Below, in pieces: positions 56,671-64,000 of a stretch of 64,000 bases of DNA. Positions within the stretch are counted from its first letter, which is position 1; the number at the start of each line of letters is the position of its first letter. This DNA is from an uncultured Eubacteriales bacterium (GTDB taxonomy: Bacteria > Bacillota > Clostridia > Lachnospirales > Bianqueaceae), in assembly GCA_900316145.1 (NCBI GenBank), contig ONBQ01000142.1, positions 1 through 64,000 of the forward strand. Direction: 5' to 3'. The position numbers and the translations under genes are program-made. The notes under the pieces were generated by a model that made no database searches, was not told the origin of the DNA, and was given only the letters and a program-made list of their open reading frames with translations.

Positions 56671-58023
56671 TTATTCTATATTCTTCACGATACCGGCAAA
56701 CAGGACCGAACCATCCCGGCCTGTCACCATAAACAGGAACGGCCGGTCCACGATGAAGTCGATCTCTTCTTCAGGCTCCGCAGCCCCTTCCGCTAAGGCG
56801 ATCTCTGTATAGGCCGCGCCGGTGACCCCGTTCTCATCCACCTCTACCATAGCGGCATGCTCCGCCTGACTGATATAGACATTTTCGGTCAGCGGAGAGA
56901 AATCCGCCAGTGCCGGATCCAGCGCGTCTGTTACGCCCAAAGCCTCCAGAGATTCCAGCAAGTCGGTCTTGCAGGAAGCTTTGAACTTCGGGATCGCCAG
57001 ATTGACCATAGGATAGGACCAGTGTTCATCCTTATCATAGTTTGTTGCTTCCAACAGCTGCGGATCGGTAAGCAGGGACTCTACGTCGACTCCCTCCTCC
57101 GGGAGAAGGAAGTACATCTGACCGCTGTCGTTTAGATTCAATCCTACGGCGGAGAAATGATCTCCGTTGTACACACCCATCATATCCGACCGATGCATCA
57201 TGTCCACCATGACATCTCCATTCCTGCCATGGAAAACTCCTTGAGAAATATTATTCGGATAGAACACGTCGGTCCAGCCTGCCTTATAATACAATGTCGA
57301 GACCAGAGCCATAACCGTAGATGGTTCCAGTTTCAGATCTTTGGTATATTCCGTCAGCAGGTCACCGGTGTGCGCGTTCGTCCAATCCTGCAAGGCCTTC
57401 GTCATCTCCTCTGAGCCCGGATCTCCATAATACGAGGAAGCATGATACTGCTCTGCGAGGAAGGAAAGTGTTTCCTGGTTGAAATCCGATGTTTCTCTCA
57501 GCCACAAAGAGTTAGCCAGAAGGCTTTTCAGGATCGGGGTATCGATGGCGTTGCTGTCCCATAGAGCCTTAGCTTTGACACGCAAAGCCTCGATCGAATC
57601 CACCTTCAGCATATCCAGGATCTGCGCTCTGGTATTGCCGTCTGCCGTTTCCGCCAGCATGGCGAAGGCCAGATACAGATTGACCGGCGAACAAACGGTG
57701 TTTTCTTCCTCCCCGGCCAGGATCTGCGCCATGATGCTCTGATAGAAGGGTGCCATGTCCTTCTGCTGAGCGGCCGAGACTTCCATCTTTTTACGATAGG
57801 CATCCCACCAGGTCCAGTGGTCCTCGCTCTCCATAAACTGCTGCGCCGTCATATCTTTCGCGACGGGTTCAGCTTCCAAAGCCTGGACCGCCTTTATGCC
57901 ATTCACATCAACCATCTCCTTGTCTTTTGCCGGCGTATTCTTTCGCAGCACGATCCATAATCCTGCCAGCACGACCAACAAAGCAACGACCGTAGCCAGT
58001 ATCCGTATTTTCAGTGATTTCAT
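56671..58023 (-). CDS. Membrane-anchored serpin (serine protease inhibitor)
   Basis: A 450-residue serpin with an N-terminal signal or anchor (about 8-26, VVALLVVLAGLWIVL), so it is exported. The serpin body spans about 85-450. The hinge is DENGVTGAAYTEIAL and the closing signature FIVDRPFLFMVTG. If Glu of DENG is P17, the P1-P1' pair is Gly-Ala, within the run LAEGAAEP. Serpins trap proteases by loop insertion; in gut bacteria they are thought to act on host or bacterial proteases. GGGAGG precedes the ATG. Confidence 0.9.
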   Translation of the reverse strand: MKSLKIRILATVVALLVVLAGLWIVLRKNTPAKDKEMVDVNGIKAVQALEAEPVAKDMTAQQFMESEDHWTWWDAYRKKMEVSAAQQKDMAPFYQSIMAQILAGEEENTVCSPVNLYLAFAMLAETADGNTRAQILDMLKVDSIEALRVKAKALWDSNAIDTPILKSLLANSLWLRETSDFNQETLSFLAEQYHASSYYGDPGSEEMTKALQDWTNAHTGDLLTEYTKDLKLEPSTVMALVSTLYYKAGWTDVFYPNNISQGVFHGRNGDVMVDMMHRSDMMGVYNGDHFSAVGLNLNDSGQMYFLLPEEGVDVESLLTDPQLLEATNYDKDEHWSYPMVNLAIPKFKASCKTDLLESLEALGVTDALDPALADFSPLTENVYISQAEHAAMVEVDENGVTGAAYTEIALAEGAAEPEEEIDFIVDRPFLFMVTGRDGSVLFAGIVKNIE

Positions 58024-58173
58024 GTCTTTTACCTCCCTTTTCCCATAAGGACGTAAAAACAGATCTTTGGTTGCTCAGTTTATTCAAAATAAATATCGAT
58101 CGAGGTATCCCCCTGTCCAAGCAAAGAAGCCATTTCTTCCGGCGTCGCGTCCTTGATCCGTCCCAGGCATCCA

Positions 58174-58202
58174 TTGAAAATGCTAACCGCGAATGCTATA
58201 AT
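58174..58202 (+). promoter_or_regulatory. Promoter of the isomerase-like gene
   Basis: TTGAAA (58174-58179), 17 bases, TATAAT (58197-58202). Confidence 0.85.
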
Positions 58203-58236
58203 ACTGGCAAATATCCAATTCAGGAGGTGACCTTCT

Positions 58237-59040
58237 ATGACTGATCGTAAAACCTGGCCGTTGGCCCTTTCTGTCGGACCGAGCCTGATGAATGACAGCT
58301 CTCTGGAAGCTCTGTCCCTTGCCGGTATTCACCAGATCGAATTGTCCTCTGGTCAGATCGATCCGTTTTATTCTATGCTGGACTTCCCTCACAAAGCCGT
58401 TCCAATCTGTCAAATGGCGGAGCAGCATGGCGTCAGCATCACTTCCGTACACTTGCCCTTCGCACCGTTCACGCAGATCGATCCCGCTTCCCTGGACCAG
58501 TCTGTGCGGGATCACGCCGTGAAGATCCAAACGGAACTGCTTCAGGCCATCGGCAAGGCGGGCATTCCCCTTGCTATCATTCATCCTTCCGGCGAGCCTT
58601 ATCAGGAAGAGGAACGTCCGGAGCGTCTGAAGCTGGCTATCGATACCATTCGGCGTATCTATGAAGCTGCCTGCGAGAACGGTGTGACCCTGTGTCTGGA
58701 AAACCTGCCCCGCACTTGTCTGTGCCGGACATCCGATGAGATGCAGGCCTTTCTGGATGCCATTCCCGGCCTGCAGGTAGTATTTGATACCAATCACAGC
58801 CTGCAGGAAGACAATGTCCATTACATTCATGCGGTCGGCTCCCGGATCAGAAGCCTGCATGTCTCAGACTATGACTTCATCGATGAGCGGCACCTGCTTC
58901 CGGGCGAAGGAAAGAATGACTGGCCCGCGATCCTTGCCGCTTTGGAAGAAGCGGGCTATCAAGGCCGCTTCCTGTATGAGCTCAAAGAGGGTTACTCCTT
59001 TGAAGCCGTCCGGGACAACTATCTGGGACTTATGTCTTGA
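58237..59040 (+). CDS. Sugar phosphate isomerase/epimerase-like TIM barrel
   Basis: A 267-residue xylose isomerase-like (AP endonuclease 2 fold) protein. Metal-site residues appear in order as VHLPFAP, IIHPSGE, LCLENLPR, VVFDTNHS and LHVSDYDF, then RHLLPGEGKNDW. Members isomerise or epimerise sugars and inositols; the substrate cannot be told. CAGGAGGTG precedes the ATG. It is a single-gene unit. Confidence 0.85.
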   Translation: MTDRKTWPLALSVGPSLMNDSSLEALSLAGIHQIELSSGQIDPFYSMLDFPHKAVPICQMAEQHGVSITSVHLPFAPFTQIDPASLDQSVRDHAVKIQTELLQAIGKAGIPLAIIHPSGEPYQEEERPERLKLAIDTIRRIYEAACENGVTLCLENLPRTCLCRTSDEMQAFLDAIPGLQVVFDTNHSLQEDNVHYIHAVGSRIRSLHVSDYDFIDERHLLPGEGKNDWPAILAALEEAGYQGRFLYELKEGYSFEAVRDNYLGLMS

Positions 59041-59067
59041 TCGATATTATCTTATAACAAATCAGAT

Positions 59068-59102
59068 GAGACTGTCGCGATATAGCGGCAGTCTCTTTTT
59101 TA
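59068..59102. terminator. Terminator of the isomerase-like gene
   Basis: GAGACTGTCGC (59068-59078) pairs with GCGGCAGTCTC (59085-59095), then TTTTTT. Confidence 0.9.
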
Positions 59103-59115
59103 TGATCTTTTGTTA

Positions 59116-60870
59116 TTAAAACTCAAGTGTCAGGTTGTTAAGTCCTAAAGAGTTGACATAATTGGCTTCTTTTACCATGCCCATGACCAGACGCAGACCA
59201 ATGTGGGCGACCGGATCATTGCTTTGATGCAGTTCCAGATAACTGGTGGGATCAAAATGAACACAGTTATCCCGCACGCGGATCACGTTATGTCCTTCCT
59301 CCAGTACCAGACGCACATCTACGTTGTGGGAATACTTGTCCTTCGTGAAACCATGCTCGATGATGTTTACCGTGATCTCTTCTACACAAAGACCGATCAG
59401 CATGGAGGTCCTGGCATCCAGGCCCTTCTCTAAGCAGAAATCATGCAGTTCCTGCGAGACCCGCACGGCATCCTCGGTCGATTCGACGATACTCTCGAGG
59501 CACCGCTCTTTGGGAACGCCGAAATCCTTATCTAACATACTGTACGCTTCTTTATTGAAGGCGATCTTGCCATGATGACGCCAGGCGATCCCGGAAAAGA
59601 TCAGGAATGTTGTGATCTCACCGCAAAGGAAACACAGCCAGATGCCGTTTACTCCCATGAAGCGGCTCAGCAGGAAAGCAAAGAGGATCGGACAAAGGAA
59701 GTTCTGCAGGAAAGAGATCAGGTTGGTCATGGACACCCGCTCAATGCCCTGATAATAGTTTTTGAATGTGGAGTTGATCGAGGCAAGCATCAGGCATGGC
59801 AGGAAGAAACGAAGCGCGGTAACCGCCATTCCTTTTACTTCCACATTGCCCCCCAGGAATAGGGATGTCAATGGATCGGCTATGATCACGCCTATGACCA
59901 CGACCGCAAGATCCAGCAGGATATCATAGCGCACCATCAGCCCGATCAGCATCTTGATGGAAGAACGGTCCCGATCCGCATAGAAAATCGTGGCCAGCAT
60001 CAAAGCCACCGCGCCGATGCCGGATCCGAAGCAGAAGCAGATATTGCTGATCGTAGAAAGAACGGAGTAGGCCGCGACCGCTTGTGTCCCTTCCACCGCA
60101 AGAAGCAGCCGGTTCAGCAGGAAAACCATAAAGACCATGCTGACGGAATTGACGATAGCAGGAATTCCGGCCGTAAATACTTCCTTGATCGTCGATCTGC
60201 GGATCAGGGAACGTTTAAAATGAAACATGCAGTCTTTTTGGAAGAAGTAGCCGACTCCTATAAAGAAAGCCACATAATAACTCAAGCTCGACGCCAGGCC
60301 CATGCCCAAGGTCCCGCCATGAAAAACAAAGACATTCATCAAGTCAAAGACGATATCGGTTACCGTCATCGCCGCGACCGCGACGACCAGTCTGGTACGG
60401 CGGCCTGAAAGCTGCATGTAGGGCACCATGATCTGCGCGCACAAAAAGGCAGGCGCGCCAAGGATAAAACCGATCAGATAATCCTTTGTCAGTCCAAAGA
60501 CCACGTTCTCCTTGCCAGGCCGTCCGGCGCCTAGCAAAGACGTGACCGGATTCAAAAATATAAACACGACAGCCAGGCCAATGACAGATATCAGCACCGC
60601 CAGAAACACCGAAACGCTAAAGCAGCTGTCCGTACCTTCCTGATCACCCTGGCCAATGGTCTTGCCGCATACGACCTGCACTCCGGCCGAGATCAACGTG
60701 CCAAACGCGGCAAAGATCAAAAGCAGCGGTGAGGCCAGTCCATAGGCACTCATGGAGTCAACGCCCAAAAAACGGCCGATCATGATGCTGTCTATCAGCA
60801 TGCATAATGTAACCGTCATAAGAGAGATGATCTGAGTGATGATCATCTGTCGAAAGAGTTTCTTAAACAT
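59116..60870 (-). CDS. MATE transporter fused to a C-terminal RsbW-like ATPase domain
   Basis: A 584-residue fusion. Residues 1-about 440 are a MATE exporter with about 12 helices (LMTVTLCMLIDSIMIGRFLG, FILGAPAFLCAQIMVPYMQL). Residues about 445-584 are a GHKL/HATPase_c domain: N box CVEEITVNIIEHG (Glu498, Asn502), G1-like RVRDNCVHFDP (Cys in place of the usual Gly) and a second glycine box HIGLRLVMGMV. Such domains occur in anti-sigma kinases. The fusion suggests a transporter under nucleotide or partner control. The neighbouring transporter gene carries a related domain. Confidence 0.85.
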   Translation of the reverse strand: MFKKLFRQMIITQIISLMTVTLCMLIDSIMIGRFLGVDSMSAYGLASPLLLIFAAFGTLISAGVQVVCGKTIGQGDQEGTDSCFSVSVFLAVLISVIGLAVVFIFLNPVTSLLGAGRPGKENVVFGLTKDYLIGFILGAPAFLCAQIMVPYMQLSGRRTRLVVAVAAMTVTDIVFDLMNVFVFHGGTLGMGLASSLSYYVAFFIGVGYFFQKDCMFHFKRSLIRRSTIKEVFTAGIPAIVNSVSMVFMVFLLNRLLLAVEGTQAVAAYSVLSTISNICFCFGSGIGAVALMLATIFYADRDRSSIKMLIGLMVRYDILLDLAVVVIGVIIADPLTSLFLGGNVEVKGMAVTALRFFLPCLMLASINSTFKNYYQGIERVSMTNLISFLQNFLCPILFAFLLSRFMGVNGIWLCFLCGEITTFLIFSGIAWRHHGKIAFNKEAYSMLDKDFGVPKERCLESIVESTEDAVRVSQELHDFCLEKGLDARTSMLIGLCVEEITVNIIEHGFTKDKYSHNVDVRLVLEEGHNVIRVRDNCVHFDPTSYLELHQSNDPVAHIGLRLVMGMVKEANYVNSLGLNNLTLEF

Positions 60871-60941
60871 AAAATTCGTTCCTTACTATCTATGTTTCTA
60901 AAGCAAAGAAATCAATACCCTGTGTACTGATCACGGTAATG

Positions 60942-60970
60942 ATTTTACCCGTTTTGTATGTGTGTGTCAA
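60942..60970 (-). promoter_or_regulatory. Promoter of the MATE-ATPase fusion gene
   Basis: Minus strand TTGACA (60970-60965), 17 bases, TAAAAT (60947-60942). It gives this gene its own start although the gene upstream is co-oriented. Confidence 0.8.
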
Positions 60971-60999
60971 ATAGAAATCCTTCCGATAGGCGGCCGCTT

Positions 61000-62610
61000 T
61001 CAGCTCGCAACGGTGTTGTCCCCGTTTTTCCACACATGCTTTTCTTCTATGGCGACCGTGACCAGATCTCCTGTTACATTGATGAGATTCTGTATGGCCC
61101 CGAAGAACACTTCCAGATACACAGCCGTCGGGATCAGCACGTCTGCTTTCAGGAACAGGGCGATGATCAAGGTGCCGATCAGGATCGATCCGGGCTGGTT
61201 CGGCGCTCCGAAAGAAAGAAATACGACCATGATCGCGATGACGATGATATGGAACCAGGAGGCACTGGTGACCATCATGAAGATGAACACCATCCCCATC
61301 AGCATGATGAGATAGCAGTTTCCATCCAGATTGATCTGGGCCAGAATGGTAAACTTGTCCGTGATCCGCTTCCGGTCCATCCCATAGTTCTTTACACAGT
61401 ATCGGATATTGAAGGGAACCGCATCGATGACGGAACCGATCTTATAGTTCTCCTTCAATAACGTAGGCAGATGTTTTAAAAAAGGTTTCAGCTTCACACC
61501 GCCGATCAGAAGCCGGATCAGGTAGAAGGCCACCATGATCACCAGGCTTGCCGCGGACAAGACGATGATGTACAGGATCAGCAAAAGGCTGTCGAAACCA
61601 ACGCCCAAGAGTGGATACAGCATCGCCAGGAAGCTGAAAAACGGAAAGGCGAACATGACGACATGCAGCATGCGGGAAAACAAGGTATAGCAGACATCCA
61701 CCGCCGCCTTCATCTTATCGAAATACTTTCCGACAGAACAAAACGCGTAGGTCACGATCCCCGCCACAAAGATCAGCGGAAACGGCATGATCGTTTCAAA
61801 GGGGGTAAAGATGTCTGAAGGCACCAGGGATTCAATGAGCTCCCGCCACGACGGCCTCGCGTCCAGCCCGCCGGCGCCGGCCAGCTCACTCATATCGTAA
61901 CTCAAGATCTCCGCGATGATAAAACCGGCCTCAATGGCCAGGATGACCGTAATCACAGACGTGATGATCGTTTTGACCTGCATTCGTCTTCCGACGGAAT
62001 TCCTCTCCGAAATGATATAGATGTCCGTGAAATTCTTTAGCAGCGAGAAGAAGGTCACCGGAGCACCGATCATCAGCATGGCATTGGAAAACAGCTTCAC
62101 CAGCGGAAAAACGATCTCCTCGCCCACTCTGGCCTGGTCCTCCAGACTGACGAACATGCTGATCGGAATATAAGCCAGGATCGCCAGAAGGATCGATGCG
62201 AAGCTTAAGAGCAGCGTATTCTGAAAGCTTCTGTTCACTACGATATGGATCAGATTGTACCCGTACTGGTAGCTGTAATCAAACTTATCCTCGTATTCCT
62301 GAAGGACCTTATCATCCTCTGTGAACGCGTCGGTCTCTTCGCTGATGGCTACGAAGGGCTTGCCCTCAAAGCCCAGATTGATATCGATCTCTCCAAAACT
62401 GTTTCTGGTCTTGATCGTGATCACAGTATTTTCATCGAAGCCTTGCCTCAGCATATTACGAAACAGCGCTTCAAAAACAAGCATCGTTTCCGACTGGATC
62501 TCTTTACTGATGCGGCTCCGCTTTAACCGCTTCCCGATAAAGTCTTCCGCAGCTTTCAGATTCTTTGCCGCCGCCGTTATTTCCATCGAATTGGATTTCA
62601 TTAAGCTCAT
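61000..62610 (-). CDS. SDF-type cation symporter with N-terminal RsbW-like domain
   Basis: A 536-residue fusion. Residues 1-about 125 look like a degenerate GHKL/RsbW fold (IQSETMLVFEALFRNML as N-box position, then GEIDINLGFEGKP and SYQYGYNLIHIVV). Residues about 130-530 are a dicarboxylate/amino acid:cation symporter with GAPVTFFSLLKNF, FETIMPFPLIFVAGIV and INLDGNCYLIMLMG. The domain order is the reverse of the MATE fusion next to it. It starts 17 bases after the RhuM-Fic gene. The substrate is unknown. Confidence 0.8.
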   Translation of the reverse strand: MSLMKSNSMEITAAAKNLKAAEDFIGKRLKRSRISKEIQSETMLVFEALFRNMLRQGFDENTVITIKTRNSFGEIDINLGFEGKPFVAISEETDAFTEDDKVLQEYEDKFDYSYQYGYNLIHIVVNRSFQNTLLLSFASILLAILAYIPISMFVSLEDQARVGEEIVFPLVKLFSNAMLMIGAPVTFFSLLKNFTDIYIISERNSVGRRMQVKTIITSVITVILAIEAGFIIAEILSYDMSELAGAGGLDARPSWRELIESLVPSDIFTPFETIMPFPLIFVAGIVTYAFCSVGKYFDKMKAAVDVCYTLFSRMLHVVMFAFPFFSFLAMLYPLLGVGFDSLLLILYIIVLSAASLVIMVAFYLIRLLIGGVKLKPFLKHLPTLLKENYKIGSVIDAVPFNIRYCVKNYGMDRKRITDKFTILAQINLDGNCYLIMLMGMVFIFMMVTSASWFHIIVIAIMVVFLSFGAPNQPGSILIGTLIIALFLKADVLIPTAVYLEVFFGAIQNLINVTGDLVTVAIEEKHVWKNGDNTVAS

Positions 62611-62627
62611 TTTTCTGCTCCGTTACC

Positions 62628-63572
62628 TTAGGCTATGCAGTTCATGATCACACTGATCATCATTTCTTTTTCTTCCGTACGGGACTCTGCGATCATGATG
62701 GTAAGCGCAACCAATGTATGGTCATCCAACAGTTTATTGCCAGTCTCATCGTACAGGATTCCGTTACGATCCAGAAAGTAAAGGAACATGGCTGCAGCGA
62801 TGCGCTTGTTGCCATCCGAAAAACTGTGATTCTTTGTCACAAAATACAGCAGATTGGCGGCCTTCTCTTCAATGGATGGATAGATCTCCTGCCCGCCAAA
62901 AGACTGATAAATATTACCGATGCTGCCCTTGAAAGAATCATCCTTCTCGTTCCCGAACAGCGCTGATTCCGAGCCGAACCGCATCTGATCGATCACCCGG
63001 CGACACTCTTCATATGTCAAAACATACGCTCCCGGCGTCCCTTTTGGACGGGTCATCCTCTGATGATCATAGTCATTCAAAAGATCCAGCGCTGCATTGA
63101 ACCGTTCAATAACTGACAGCACTTGCTTAGATTCCAGGCTGGATTCGATCCTTTTCATCAGCCGTACAGCTTCTCCAAGTTGTTTTAACCGGGTCTCATT
63201 GGCAGCGAACCCTTTCAGAATATAGTCTTTCAATACAGAATTCGCCCATTTGCGGAATTCCACGCCGCGTTGCGATTTGACCCTGTAACCGACAGAGATG
63301 ATTACGTCGAGGTTATAATACTCAATCTTTCTTTCGACTTGTCGATTTCCTTCCTCCTGAACTGTTGCAAATTTTGCAACAGTTGCATTCCGGTCTAATT
63401 CATTTTCTTGAAACACGTTTCGTATATGTCTGGAAATAGTTGACTTATCGCGCATAAACAACGCAGAAATCTGTTCGATATTCAGCCACATCGTATCTTG
63501 TTCGACCGTTACGGGAAGTGTAACCTGTCCGTCCCGACTGGTGAACAGTATCAGCTCATTTCTCTTTTCCAT
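62628..63572 (-). CDS. RhuM family protein with Fic/Doc domain
   Basis: A 314-residue protein that follows GGAAGGA. Residues 1-about 130 are the RhuM/virulence-type DNA-binding-like domain (MWLNIEQISALFMRDKSTISRHI, KIEYYNLDVIISVGYRVKSQRGVEFRKWAN, given as landmarks ISALFMRDKSTISRHI and GYRVKSQRG). Residues about 170-314 are a Fic fold with the active motif HSFSDGNKRIAA (His-x-Phe-x-Asp-Gly-Asn-Lys-Arg). Fic proteins add AMP or another group to a target. It may be a solitary toxin or defence protein. Confidence 0.88.
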   Translation of the reverse strand: MEKRNELILFTSRDGQVTLPVTVEQDTMWLNIEQISALFMRDKSTISRHIRNVFQENELDRNATVAKFATVQEEGNRQVERKIEYYNLDVIISVGYRVKSQRGVEFRKWANSVLKDYILKGFAANETRLKQLGEAVRLMKRIESSLESKQVLSVIERFNAALDLLNDYDHQRMTRPKGTPGAYVLTYEECRRVIDQMRFGSESALFGNEKDDSFKGSIGNIYQSFGGQEIYPSIEEKAANLLYFVTKNHSFSDGNKRIAAAMFLYFLDRNGILYDETGNKLLDDHTLVALTIMIAESRTEEKEMMISVIMNCIA

Positions 63573-63611
63573 ATTCCTTCCCTACTTTTGTCTTTTTAGC
63601 ATATTCAAGTG

Positions 63612-64000
63612 TTATTGGGCTATTAAGGCTGCTCTGTTCAGATTCTTTTCTTTTTCAAAGAAGGCTTTTTTCAACTGCCTGTACTCCTCATCCGTGCATA
63701 CCTCTCGGCACATCGGTTCAAAGGATTCTGTCACCGCAAAGCAGTCTTTTATATTGTCGCAAGGATACTCTTGGCACTCACCGCACGTCTTGACCCCATG
63801 GTCTTCACAGCACTGGATCACCCGATATCTGCACCAGTTGTCCGGCTTGCAGCCGTGACAGGCGATCTCTTCGTTGGACACGATATGATCCCGATACCCG
63901 ATCTTCATCCATAGTTCCGCGGTATGATGCAGCTCTTCCTCTGACTTCTCATAGGGAGGGGCCGAGAACCTGGGGCAGGCGGCACAGTCGTTTCCGCATG
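63612..64000 (-). CDS. DUF3795 cysteine-rich protein, N-terminus cut by window edge
   Basis: The frame runs open to the window end and encodes at least 129 residues. The first visible part CGNDCAACPRF, then CHGCKPDNWCRYRVIQCCEDHG and CGECQEYPCDNIKDCF give many cysteine pairs, typical of DUF3795, which probably binds metal. An internal ATG at 63908 is unlikely to be the start since the upstream codons continue the family pattern. Function is unknown. Confidence 0.85.
   Translation of the reverse strand, partial: CGNDCAACPRFSAPPYEKSEEELHHTAELWMKIGYRDHIVSNEEIACHGCKPDNWCRYRVIQCCEDHGVKTCGECQEYPCDNIKDCFAVTESFEPMCREVCTDEEYRQLKKAFFEKEKNLNRAALIAQ

Overview
The window reads as chromosome of an anaerobic, probably gut-associated member of the Bacillota (Firmicutes). 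The signs are AGGAGG-type ribosome binding sites, many TTGNNN-17-TATAAT promoters, a T-box leader before aspS, type III pantothenate kinase, an Fe-S L-serine dehydratase, ECF and Gx transporters, and a rich set of glycosidases for plant or milk glycans. The exact family is inference only; the Erysipelotrichia and Clostridia are both possible. I saw no rRNA or tRNA gene, no CRISPR array, no transposase and no prophage.

Layout. 0.2-9.8 kb (minus): a tightly packed five-gene operon of GHL6-type hydrolase, GH35/GH42-like hydrolase, metY, ribulokinase and GH2 beta-galactosidase, fired from a promoter that overlaps the promoter of a divergent Fe-alcohol dehydrogenase. 11-15.8 kb: FNT channel, MgtE, a zinc-ribbon acyltransferase and a toxin-antitoxin-like PIN module behind a palindromic promoter. 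15.8-22 kb: lipoprotein, glycerol-1-phosphate dehydrogenase, xylulokinase, a 59-residue orphan and a split chromate transporter. 22-24 kb: GH42 beta-galactosidase. 24.1-25.4 kb: a strikingly regular array of alternating inverted 10-mers between a promoter and a nuclease-like gene. 25.4-33.6 kb: CoaBC, aldehyde dehydrogenase, zinc-ribbon protein, a second degenerate repeat region, GH94 phosphorylase, ECF S-component and CoaX. 33.8-44 kb: lipoprotein, serine dehydratase with RidA, DUF1846, and the aspS-rarA-truA-MTHFS housekeeping operon under a T-box. 44.2-44.7 kb: a second regular inverted-repeat array with the same roughly 52-bp period but a different motif, before a 54-residue ORF. 45-50 kb: two MATE exporters and a flavin-transfer set (ApbE, Gx, NusG-II). 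50.4-53 kb: a TetM/EF-G-like GTPase fused to a Rae1/YacP-like nuclease domain. 53-59 kb: GH127 arabinofuranosidase, acyltransferase/PAP2 pair, serpin and a TIM-barrel isomerase. 59-64 kb: two adjacent transporters (MATE and SDF type), each fused to an RsbW-like ATPase domain, a RhuM-Fic protein and a DUF3795 protein cut by the window edge.

How it works together. The glycosidases (GH2, GH35/42-like, GH42, GH94, GH127, GHL6) with ribulokinase and xylulokinase point to use of galactose- and arabinose-rich oligosaccharides and cellobiose. However, no sugar transporter, sugar regulator, araA or araD lies in the window. CoA synthesis is covered by CoaX, a probable pantothenate S-component and CoaBC. 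The most unusual material is the pair of 52-bp-period inverted arrays, the transporter-ATPase fusion pair, and the GTPase-endonuclease fusion.
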